The notes under the pieces: model-generated
What the model saw: the letters and a program-made list of their open reading frames with translations, nothing else
Databases searched by the model: none
Told to the model about the DNA's origin: nothing
DNA from: Actinomadura soli
GTDB lineage: Bacteria; Actinomycetota; Actinomycetes; Streptosporangiales; Streptosporangiaceae
Reading direction: 5' to 3'
NCBI RefSeq assembly: GCF_005889715.1
Contig: NZ_VCKW01000050.1
Location: 1 to 40,238 of the forward strand
DNA: 40,238 nucleotides
Part shown: positions 26,145-32,800 of the stretch, piece after piece
Layout of the letters: each line of letters starts with the position of its first letter
How positions within the stretch are numbered: position 1 is the stretch's first letter
Made by a program: the position numbers and the translations under genes

Positions 26145-26150
26145 TAGGGT
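26145..26150 (+). promoter_or_regulatory. -10 box before the spermidine-synthase-like gene
   Basis: TAGGGT is followed by seven bases and ATG 26158, consistent with a leaderless transcript. The seven bases contain GGAGG, which would be too close to act as a normal ribosome binding site. Confidence 0.4.
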
Positions 26151-26157
26151 GGAGGCC

Positions 26158-27018
26158 ATGGCACGCAAGGGCAGGCACGGTCCGCGCGCGAACCTCTACG
26201 CGATCGACGGTGGCGAGGCCGAACTGCTGCGCGACGCCGACCGCGACGGCGGCTGGATGCTGCTCGTCGGCGGCGTCCCCCAGTCGTATGTGGACCTGTC
26301 CGACCCCACCTACCTCGACTTCGAGTACATGCGGCTCATGGGCGACGTCGTCGACTGCCTCGGCGTGGACGGGCAGGCGTTCGACGCCGTCCACATCGGC
26401 GGCGCCGGATGCACGCTGCCGCGCTACATCGCCGCGACCCGGCCCGGGTCCCGGCAGATCGTCCTGGAACCGGACGCGGGACTGGTGGGGCTCGTCCGGG
26501 AGCAGCTGCCCGTCAAGGGCGTCCCCGGCCTGCGGATCCGGATCACCGACGGCCGCACCGGCGTCGCCGCGCTCGCCGACGAGGCCGACGACCTCGTCGT
26601 GATGGACGCGTTCGCCGAGGCGTCGATGCCGCCCGAGCTCGCGACCCGCGAGTTCGTCCTGGACGTGGCCCGGGTGCTGCGGCCCGGCGGCGTGTACATG
26701 GCCAACGTCGCGGACGGGTTCCGGCTGCCGTTCGCCCGCCGGGTCGCCGCCACCGTCCGGTCGGTGTTCCGGCACACGCTGCTGATGGGCGACCCGGGCG
26801 TGCTGCGCGGCCGGCGCTTCGGCAACCTCATCGTGGCCGGGTCGCGCACACCGCTCCCGGTGGACGAGCTGACCCGCCGCGCGGCGGGCGGCGCCGTCCG
26901 GGCCCGGCTGCTGAACGGCGGCGACCTCGCCGCGTTCTGCGCCGGCTCCGCGCCGCTGCGCGACGGCGAGGAGATCGTCGCGCCCGTCCCGCCCCCGCAG
27001 GTCTTCGGGAAGTCCTGA
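26158..27018 (+). CDS. Spermidine-synthase-like methyltransferase-fold protein
   Basis: 286 residues. PQSYVDLSDPTYLDFEYMRL around residues 41-60 is the aminopropyltransferase N-terminal signature, AVHIGGAGCTLPRYI replaces the GGGDG nucleotide loop, IVLEPDAGLV supplies the acidic ribose contact, and LVVMDAFAEASMPPEL the catalytic-loop Asp. The nucleotide loop is degenerate (GGAGC for GGGDG), so true spermidine synthesis from decarboxylated SAM is doubtful, as with many actinobacterial paralogues. No membrane segment. A cytoplasmic SAM-dependent enzyme of unknown substrate is the safest reading. It stands alone between the ABC operon and the SDR gene. Confidence 0.85.
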   Translation: MARKGRHGPRANLYAIDGGEAELLRDADRDGGWMLLVGGVPQSYVDLSDPTYLDFEYMRLMGDVVDCLGVDGQAFDAVHIGGAGCTLPRYIAATRPGSRQIVLEPDAGLVGLVREQLPVKGVPGLRIRITDGRTGVAALADEADDLVVMDAFAEASMPPELATREFVLDVARVLRPGGVYMANVADGFRLPFARRVAATVRSVFRHTLLMGDPGVLRGRRFGNLIVAGSRTPLPVDELTRRAAGGAVRARLLNGGDLAAFCAGSAPLRDGEEIVAPVPPPQVFGKS

Positions 27019-27073
27019 AAGGTGAGGGGCGGCCCGGGCGGGGAAAGGGCCCCGGGGAGGGAAGGGAGCGAGC

Positions 27074-27847
27074 ATGATCCTCGTGACCGGGGCGAGCGGC
27101 ACGCTCGGGCGCCCGCTGACCGGGCTGCTGGCCGGGACGGACGCGGACGTGCACGCGCTCAGCCGCCGCGCCAGACCGCCGGAGGAGGGCGTGACCTGGC
27201 ACAAGGGAGACCTCTGGACCGGCGAGGGCATCGACGCGGCCGTCGCCGGCGCCGGGACGATCGTGCACTGCGCCAGCGAGCCGCTCCGCGCGAAGCGCGA
27301 CCTGCCCGCCGCGCGCCGGCTGGTCGAGGCGGCCCGGCGGCAGGGCGCCCCGCACCTGGTCTACATCTCGATCGTCGGCGTGGACAAGATCCCCTACGGC
27401 TACTACCGGACGAAGCACGCCGTGGAGAAGCTCATCGAGGGGTCCGGGCTCCCGTACACGATCCTGCGGACCACGCAGTTCCACACGCTGCCCGAGATGG
27501 TGCTGAACGCCCTCACCAAGGTCCCCGGCGTCATCGCGCTGCCGAAGGGCCTGCGCGACCAGCCGATCGACGTCGGTGAGGTCGCGGAGCGGCTCGCCGA
27601 GCTGGCCCTCGCCCCCGGTCCGGCGCAGCGCGTCGACGACATGGGCGGGCCGGAGGTGCTCACGTTCGAGGAGATGGCGCGGGCCTACCTGAAGGCCCGC
27701 GGCCTGCGGCGGCCCATCCGCGTGCCGGTGCCGCTGCCAGGAAAGGCGGGACGCGGATTCCGGGAGGGCCACCACCTGGCGCCCGCCCACGCCGTCGGGC
27801 GCCGGACCTGGCAGGAATACCTGGACGAACGCCACCCGCGCCCCTGA
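27074..27847 (+). CDS. NAD(P)-dependent oxidoreductase, atypical SDR/NmrA-like
   Basis: 257 residues. The Rossmann motif ILVTGASGTLGRPLTGLL lies at residues 2-19, with VHALSRRARPP after the second strand, where an Arg pair favours NADP. The middle shows VYISIVGVDKIPYGYYRTKH, with Tyr and Lys in a Y-x-x-x-K pattern, then LPYTILRTTQFHTL, typical of NmrA/NAD(P)H-binding proteins. Residues 175 onward form the substrate lid. The substrate is unknown; quinone- or nucleotide-sugar-related roles are common in the family. AGGGAAGGGAG precedes the ATG. It follows the previous gene by 55 bp. Confidence 0.88.
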   Translation: MILVTGASGTLGRPLTGLLAGTDADVHALSRRARPPEEGVTWHKGDLWTGEGIDAAVAGAGTIVHCASEPLRAKRDLPAARRLVEAARRQGAPHLVYISIVGVDKIPYGYYRTKHAVEKLIEGSGLPYTILRTTQFHTLPEMVLNALTKVPGVIALPKGLRDQPIDVGEVAERLAELALAPGPAQRVDDMGGPEVLTFEEMARAYLKARGLRRPIRVPVPLPGKAGRGFREGHHLAPAHAVGRRTWQEYLDERHPRP

Positions 27848-27919
27848 GGCACCGCGGGCACCACAACTCCGGGAGACGCCTACCGTCCCGTATCGACCGC
27901 ACGCGACCTCGCCATGTCC

Positions 27920-27925
27920 CATAAT
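27920..27925 (+). promoter_or_regulatory. -10 box of a leaderless promoter for the PAS-GAF-PP2C gene
   Basis: CATAAT followed by six bases precedes ATG 27932. No ribosome binding site is seen before this ATG or before the in-frame ATG at 27914. Confidence 0.5.
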
Positions 27926-27931
27926 CGAGCG

Positions 27932-29998
27932 ATGGAGTCGTCCACCCGAATTCTTATTCTCGGCATGGATTCGTCGGGTCGAATACTCCAGTTCGACCGC
28001 AACGCCGCGGCCGTGCTGTCTCCGGACGGGGCGTCTCCCGACGGGAAATGCCTGCTCGGAGCCCATCTGGACGAGGTGATCGCCGGCGCGCGGAAGCCGT
28101 TGCTCGAGGCGCTGAAGGCCGGCCGCGAGCGCACCGCCATGCTCGCCATGGACACCCCGGGCGGCGGGACGCTCGACGCGGTCGTGACCGTCCACCCCAT
28201 GAACGGCGGCGCCCCCGGCGGTGACCCGGCCGACGGCGACGCGCCCGTCCGCGTCGCGCCCGACATCGCCGCGCTCGCCGTGATCAAGGTGCCGGTGCCG
28301 CTCGCCGACCGGTTCGTCGACCCGGCCGTCATCCGCCGGGCCCTGCTGGACGACGCGCTCCCGCGGATCGGCTCCACGCTCGACCTCGAGATGCTCGCGC
28401 GCGGCCTGATGGACGTGCTCGTCCCGCATTTCTGCAACTCCGGCGGCCTGCTCCTGCTGGAGAGCCACCTGGACGCCGACGAGCAGCCAGACGGCCCGGA
28501 CGGCCCGCAGATGCGCCGGATGGCCATCGGCTTCGACGACGACGACCCCGCCTGGGACGCGACGTTCCCCACCGGCGAGTCCCTCGTCTACCCGCACGGC
28601 ACCCCGTACACGCAGTGCCTCGCGTCGGGCGAGCCGGTGCTGCGCTCCCTCGGCGGCGAGGGCGCGGCCGAGATCGCCGCCGCGTGGCGCCGCCCGCCGG
28701 TCGGGGAACTGCTGAAGGGCGCGTCGATGCTGCTGCTGCCGATCGCGTCGGCGGCGGGCATCCTCGGGTTCTTCGTCTGCACCCGGACCGTCGCGCACCG
28801 CCCGTTCGACGCCTACGACGTCGAGATCGGGATGGAGTTCGCCAACCGGGCGTCCATCTTCATCGAGAGCGCCCGCCAGTACTCGCGGGAACGCGCCACC
28901 GCGCTCACCCTCCAGCGCAGCCTGCTGCCGACCGGGCTGTCGGCGCCGTCGCCCGTCGAGGTCCACCACCGCTACCTGCCGGGCAGCCGCCTGATCGAGG
29001 TCGGCGGCGACTGGTACGAGTCGATCGCGCTGCCCGGCGGGCGGGTCGCGCTCGTCGTCGGGGACGTGGCCGGGCACGGCGTGAAGGCCGCCGTCACGAT
29101 GGGACGGCTCCGCACCGCCATCCACACCCTCGCCGGGCTCGAACTGCCGCCCGCCGAGGCACTGGAGCGCCTCGACTCGCTGATGCGGACGCTCGGCGAA
29201 CGCGAGCCGCACTTCGCCACCTGCGCCTACGTCGTCTACGACGCGGTCAGCGGTCGCTGCGAGGTCGCCAGCGCCGGGCACCTGCCGCCGCTGCTCGTCC
29301 CGCCCGGCGCCGAGCCCGAGTACCTGCCGGTGCCGCCCGCGCCGCCGCTCGGCGTCGGCGGCGACGGCCCGATCGTCAGCCGCGAGTTCACCGTCGAGGA
29401 CGGGACGCTGCTGTTCCTCTACACCGACGGCCTGGTCGAGAACCGGGCCCGCGACATCGACGACGGCCTCGCCCGCCTGCGCGCCACGTTCGCCGGGGGC
29501 GCCGCCGCCCGGCCGCTGGAAGAGCTGTGCCAGGCGGCCCTCGACGGCATCTACGACGACCAGCACCGTGACGACATCGCCATGCTCATCGCCCGGCTGG
29601 CGCGCATCCCGGCCGACCGCCACGCCACCTGGGAGCTGCCCGCCGAGCCCGCCGCCGTCCGCCGGGCGCGCGGCCTCATCCGCGACCGGCTCGCCCGCTG
29701 GGACCTGGACGACCTCGCCCACTCCACGATGCTGCTGGCGTCCGAGCTGGTCACGAACGCGATCCGGCACGCGGGCGGGCGGATCAGGCTGCGGCTGGTG
29801 CGGGAGGGCGGCCTGGTCTGCGAGGTCTTCGACTCCTCCGACGGGCGCCCCCGCGTCCGCCACCGCGAGGACGACAGCGACATGATCGAGTCGGGCCGGG
29901 GCCTGCACGTCGTCGGACGGCTCGCGCAGCGCTGGGGCGTACGGCGCACCGCCGACGGCAAGGTCGTGTGGTGCGAGCAGGAACTGCCGAGGCCCTGA
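27932..29998 (+). CDS. PAS-GAF-PP2C (SpoIIE) phosphatase with C-terminal HATPase
   Basis: 688 residues. Approximate domains: PAS-like sensor 1-120 (GMDSSGRILQFDRNAAAVLS), GAF 135-310, SpoIIE/PP2C 335-550, and RsbW-type HATPase 560-688. The phosphatase metal site is seen in EVGGDWYESIALPGG and VVGDVAGHGVKAAV, with DDIAMLIARL near its end. The HATPase N-box is ASELVTNAIRHAGG and a late glycine loop reads ESGRGLHVVGRL. Such proteins dephosphorylate and phosphorylate anti-sigma-factor antagonists, so sensor, switch and anti-sigma-type kinase are in one chain. ATG 27932 was chosen from the -10 box; 27914 is possible. No sigma factor or antagonist lies beside it, but the stressosome operon 8 kb away is a plausible partner. 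Confidence 0.9.
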   Translation: MESSTRILILGMDSSGRILQFDRNAAAVLSPDGASPDGKCLLGAHLDEVIAGARKPLLEALKAGRERTAMLAMDTPGGGTLDAVVTVHPMNGGAPGGDPADGDAPVRVAPDIAALAVIKVPVPLADRFVDPAVIRRALLDDALPRIGSTLDLEMLARGLMDVLVPHFCNSGGLLLLESHLDADEQPDGPDGPQMRRMAIGFDDDDPAWDATFPTGESLVYPHGTPYTQCLASGEPVLRSLGGEGAAEIAAAWRRPPVGELLKGASMLLLPIASAAGILGFFVCTRTVAHRPFDAYDVEIGMEFANRASIFIESARQYSRERATALTLQRSLLPTGLSAPSPVEVHHRYLPGSRLIEVGGDWYESIALPGGRVALVVGDVAGHGVKAAVTMGRLRTAIHTLAGLELPPAEALERLDSLMRTLGEREPHFATCAYVVYDAVSGRCEVASAGHLPPLLVPPGAEPEYLPVPPAPPLGVGGDGPIVSREFTVEDGTLLFLYTDGLVENRARDIDDGLARLRATFAGGAAARPLEELCQAALDGIYDDQHRDDIAMLIARLARIPADRHATWELPAEPAAVRRARGLIRDRLARWDLDDLAHSTMLLASELVTNAIRHAGGRIRLRLVREGGLVCEVFDSSDGRPRVRHREDDSDMIESGRGLHVVGRLAQRWGVRRTADGKVVWCEQELPRP

Positions 29999-30084
29999 CC
30001 GGCCGCGATCACCCGGGACGGCGGAATCGTCCGGGAGAGAATCCCCGTACAAGCTGCACATATCGGGCTCGTGAACGGTCGCGG

Positions 30085-30090
30085 TAGGCT
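30085..30090 (+). promoter_or_regulatory. Candidate -10 box for the WXG100 gene
   Basis: TAGGCT lies 43 bases before ATG 30134. No good -35 is visible. GGACG/CGTCC at about 30014-30035 may be a weak terminator of the upstream phosphatase gene. Confidence 0.35.
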
Positions 30091-30133
30091 TGTCCGCGAG
30101 CAGTGAACGGCCTTGCTGGACAACGGAGTTGGA

Positions 30134-30478
30134 ATGACCGTAAATGGTTATGAGGTCCAGCCGGATACTCTGCGCAGTGCGGCGAAGGGCCTGGCGGAGG
30201 CGGGGGACCAGCTCGACCAGGAATGGTCGAATCTGAAGTCGACCGTCCAGGGTATGGGGGAGCCGTGGGGCGCCGACGACATCGGCATGCTGATCGGTGA
30301 GTCGTACAAGGCCATTGAGGGCCAGGCGGACGAGTCGTTCACCGGAGCCGCCGAGGATCTGTCCGGCTACGGCGAGAAACTGACCGCGCTGGCCGACAAC
30401 CACGAGAAGGCCGAGCAGAAGATGGTCGGCGAGGTCAGCTCGATCTCGGCCGCGCTGAACGGCGTCCAGGAGGTCTGA
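30134..30478 (+). CDS. WXG100-like protein (type VII secretion substrate family)
   Basis: 114 residues, almost all helical. NGYEVQPDTLRSAAKGLAEA starts the first helix, and a Trp-Gly turn, GEPWGADDIGMLIGE (residues 42-56), separates it from a long second helix ending in LNGVQEV. This is the helix-turn-helix hairpin of ESAT-6/CFP-10-type proteins, which leave the cell through ESX systems as dimers. GGAG lies five bases before ATG 30134. The next two genes make up the usual set of WXG100, YbaB and CpnT-type N-terminal protein. No ESX ATPase or membrane core is in the window. Confidence 0.85.
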   Translation: MTVNGYEVQPDTLRSAAKGLAEAGDQLDQEWSNLKSTVQGMGEPWGADDIGMLIGESYKAIEGQADESFTGAAEDLSGYGEKLTALADNHEKAEQKMVGEVSSISAALNGVQEV

Positions 30479-30487
30479 CCGGCGGGT

Positions 30488-30509
30488 ACCGGCCGGCGAG
30501 AGGGCCGGT
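30488..30509 (+). terminator. Hairpin between the WXG100 and YbaB genes
   Basis: ACCGGCC and GGCCGGT form a 7-bp stem with an eight-base loop, nine bases after the WXG100 stop. There is no U-run. It may partly terminate or set different transcript levels for the two genes; TAGGAT at 30532-30537 could restart transcription. Confidence 0.5.
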
Positions 30510-30573
30510 CGCATCCGGTGCCCGCGGTGGTTAGGATCTTGTCCGACCGCTTGATCAAGAAAGGTGCGGTTTC

Positions 30574-31026
30574 GTGGACTCTGCGAGCAACGACCTCGAC
30601 CGCATGCTGACCCAGGCCCGCAAGACGCTCGACGCGATGCGGAAGGGCGGCGCGCCCGAGCGTCCCGCGGACGGCCAGACCGGCGAGACCGGCGAGACCG
30701 GCGAGACCGTGGAGGGCGTCGGCGAGGCGGCGGAGGGCAGGGTCAAGGTCACCGCGGCGTCGGGCGGGCGGCTGACGAAGGTCGAGCTCAACCCGCGCGC
30801 CCTGCGGCTGTCGGCGGAGGAGCTCGGCGAGCACCTGGTGACCGCCGCGAACGCCGCCCTCGACGACCTGCGGCGCAACGCCGGTGCGGCGGCGGCCGGG
30901 CAGGCCATCGACACCGCGCGGCTGAGCGAGCAGATCGAGGGGCTCCAGAACGAGAGCCTGCGCCAGATGACGATGATCAGCCAGAGCTTCAACGATGCCA
31001 TTGCCAAGGTCCGCGGCGGCAAGTGA
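30574..31026 (+). CDS. YbaB/EbfC-family nucleoid-associated protein
   Basis: 150 residues. A helical start (SNDLDRMLTQARKTLDAMRK) and a Gly/Glu/Thr linker precede the YbaB core, which begins at GRVKVTAASGGRLTKVELNP (about residues 56-75) and continues with LGEHLVTAANAALDDLRR. A second helix with many Gln and Met residues ends the protein. YbaB proteins bind DNA as dimers with little sequence preference. In actinomycetes paralogues like this one commonly sit beside WXG100 genes, where their role is not established. GTG 30574 with GAAAGG upstream. 34 bp separate it from the next gene. Confidence 0.85.
   Translation: MDSASNDLDRMLTQARKTLDAMRKGGAPERPADGQTGETGETGETVEGVGEAAEGRVKVTAASGGRLTKVELNPRALRLSAEELGEHLVTAANAALDDLRRNAGAAAAGQAIDTARLSEQIEGLQNESLRQMTMISQSFNDAIAKVRGGK
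30678..30709 (+). repeat. Nine-base tandem repeat inside the YbaB gene
   Basis: About three and a half copies of GACCGGCGA encode Thr-Gly-Glu three times in the linker between the two parts of the protein. Such in-frame repeats can change copy number by slippage and vary linker length without breaking the frame. Confidence 0.75.
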
Positions 31027-31060
31027 CGAGCCGCGGCGATGAACCGGCCGGTGGGGTGAT

Positions 31061-31552
31061 ATGGGACTGCAGCTTCCGGGTGAGCTGATCTCGCTGCTGG
31101 GCATGCTCGGCTACACCTGGCCGGAGGCCGACGAGACGAAGCTGTTCGAGCTCGGCTCGACCTGGATGGACTTCTCCGGGAAGGTCCAGGGCGTGGTCGG
31201 CGACGCCGAGGGCGCCGCCCAGCAGGCGCTGTCGTCGAACAAGGGCGACGACATCGAGGCGTTCCGCAAGTCGTGGGGCGAGGAGGACTCCCCGAAGTCG
31301 GTCCTTGAGGACGCCGCGCAGGGGGCGATGCTCGTCGGCGCGGCGTTCTTCCTGTGCGCGGGCATCGTGCTGGCGTTGAAGATCAATGTGATCATCCAGC
31401 TGATCATGCTGGCCATCGCGATCGCGCAGGCGATCGCGACCGCCGTCGTGACGTTCGGGGCGTCGCTGGCGGAGATCCCGATCTTCAAGGAGATCGTCCG
31501 GTTCGCCATCGAGATGCTGATCGAGCAGGCGATCAACGCGCTGCTCAGCTGA
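31061..31552 (+). CDS. CpnT N-terminal-like (WXG100-like) membrane protein without an effector domain
   Basis: 163 residues. LQLPGELISLLGMLGYTWPEADETKLFEL is split by family logic into the opening helix and the conserved W-P-x-x-D-E segment (residues 19-25) of the N-terminal domain found in CpnT-like secreted toxins. AFRKSWGEED supplies the usual second Trp. Residues 85-150 are strongly hydrophobic (GAMLVGAAFFLCAGIVLAL and LIMLAIAIAQAIATAV), forming two membrane helices. Relatives continue into long helical and toxin regions, but here the frame stops at ALLS, 27 bp before the convergent next gene. It may be a free-standing adaptor or a truncated effector. Confidence 0.8.
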   Translation: MGLQLPGELISLLGMLGYTWPEADETKLFELGSTWMDFSGKVQGVVGDAEGAAQQALSSNKGDDIEAFRKSWGEEDSPKSVLEDAAQGAMLVGAAFFLCAGIVLALKINVIIQLIMLAIAIAQAIATAVVTFGASLAEIPIFKEIVRFAIEMLIEQAINALLS

Positions 31553-31579
31553 CCGGCCCGGCCCACTCTCCGCCGGCGG

Positions 31580-32728
31580 CTAGCGCAGCACCGAGATGTG
31601 CACGTGGTCGTAGTGGTTCTGCGTGATGCTGCCGCGGTCCTCCATCGGGCGCCAGCCGCCGCCGCGCGCGTTCCAGATCCGCTGCCTCCAGATCACGTAG
31701 GAGATCCCGAGACGCCGCGCGTGGGCGACGGCGTACGCCGCGACCTGGTCGCCGTGGCGCTGTGCGCCCGGGCTCGGCACGCGGCCGCCGGTGCTCTCCA
31801 TGAAGTCGCAGGCCCGTCCGGCGGCGTGGTCCTGCGGGTCGCCGGTGGAGCGGTGGCATCCGATCGCCGGGAACGGGCCGAACATCCCGGCGATCTCCAG
31901 CAGCGCCGTCCGCATCGTGGCCGTCATCATGTTGCCGGTGATCGGGGACGCGGCGCCGGGCACGCCGTCCGGGCGGCCGGTGAGCCGCGGGCCGCCGCCC
32001 TTCGCCGTCGAGGACGGGCGCGTCCGCCCCGCGGCGAGCGTCGCGACCCTCGTCCCACGCGGGAGGATCTTCCTCAGCCGCGCCGCGAGCTTCGCCGGGT
32101 CGGCCTTCGGCGCGCTGATGATCAGGCCGTTGCCGTCCGGCATGCCGAGCGCGCGGGCCTGGCCGCGGGACACGACCGCGTCGATGTCGCCGATGCCCAT
32201 GGACGCGTACGCGCCGACGCGGACCCGTCCCGGGCTGGAGCTGCGTCCCGCCTCGACGACCGCGCCGAGCTGGAGCGCACCGCCGCGGCCCTCCTCGAAC
32301 GAGACGGCCAGGCCGCCGGACGCGATCGTCTGCCACAGCTGGTCGGACTCGGCCGTCGGCTCCGGCGCGAACGCCCGGAACCGCGACGGGTCCACGCCGA
32401 GCAGCCCCAGGCGGCGCCCGCCGACCTTGGCCCGGGCCGCGTCCACGACCGTGATCCCGGCGACGCCCTTGAGGCCCTTCGCGCGCTCGACGGTCCCGGG
32501 CGGCAGCGACGACGTCCCGGCGACCAGCAGGTGCGGGGTGTACCGGCGGGTCAGCGGCGCGACCGCCGGGGCCCGCGGCGCGGAGGCCCGGTCCACCGAC
32601 ACCAGGTCGTCGGCGCGGGCCGGCTTTTCGCCCGGCTGCCAGGACACGACCAGGACGATGCCGGCGGCCAGCGTGCACACGATGCCCGCCGCGATGCCCG
32701 CGGAGAGCGCCCTTGCGCGCCGTCGCAT
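31580..32728 (-). CDS. Membrane-anchored M15-like (ARB_07466-type) protein
   Basis: About 382 residues. A basic start (MRRRARAL) and a hydrophobic segment at residues 8-30 anchor it in the membrane with the rest outside. Residues 55-230 resemble the extracellular domain of FtsX/MacB-type permeases (RRLGLLGVDPSRFRAFAP, then ASMGIGDIDAVVSRGQARAL). The last 120 residues carry DHAAGRACDFM and HYDHVHISV: His-x6-Asp and His-x-His, the spacing of zinc ligands in M15 D-Ala-D-Ala peptidases and ARB_07466 proteins. It may trim or bind peptidoglycan. ATG 32728 follows a GGGG run; ATG 32773 is an in-frame alternative. Convergent with the WXG trio. Confidence 0.8.
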   Translation of the reverse strand: MRRRARALSAGIAAGIVCTLAAGIVLVVSWQPGEKPARADDLVSVDRASAPRAPAVAPLTRRYTPHLLVAGTSSLPPGTVERAKGLKGVAGITVVDAARAKVGGRRLGLLGVDPSRFRAFAPEPTAESDQLWQTIASGGLAVSFEEGRGGALQLGAVVEAGRSSSPGRVRVGAYASMGIGDIDAVVSRGQARALGMPDGNGLIISAPKADPAKLAARLRKILPRGTRVATLAAGRTRPSSTAKGGGPRLTGRPDGVPGAASPITGNMMTATMRTALLEIAGMFGPFPAIGCHRSTGDPQDHAAGRACDFMESTGGRVPSPGAQRHGDQVAAYAVAHARRLGISYVIWRQRIWNARGGGWRPMEDRGSITQNHYDHVHISVLR

Positions 32729-32800
32729 CCCGACCCCGATCCCGGCCGATCCCGTGTGCGGTCCTCGCCGCATCGTAAGCGAGCGCGGCGGGTCCCGGCA

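Noticed and set aside
26117..26150. TTGCGG plus TAGGGT as a full sigma-70 promoter
   Set aside because: The spacer is 22 bp, too long. Only the -10 box was kept as a leaderless candidate.
26828..30514. 1228-residue open frame on the minus strand
   Set aside because: It spans several well-supported plus-strand genes and is a composition artefact.
30134..31552. Complete ESX secretion locus
   Set aside because: No EccB, EccC, EccD, EccE or mycosin gene in the window; only substrate-type genes are present.
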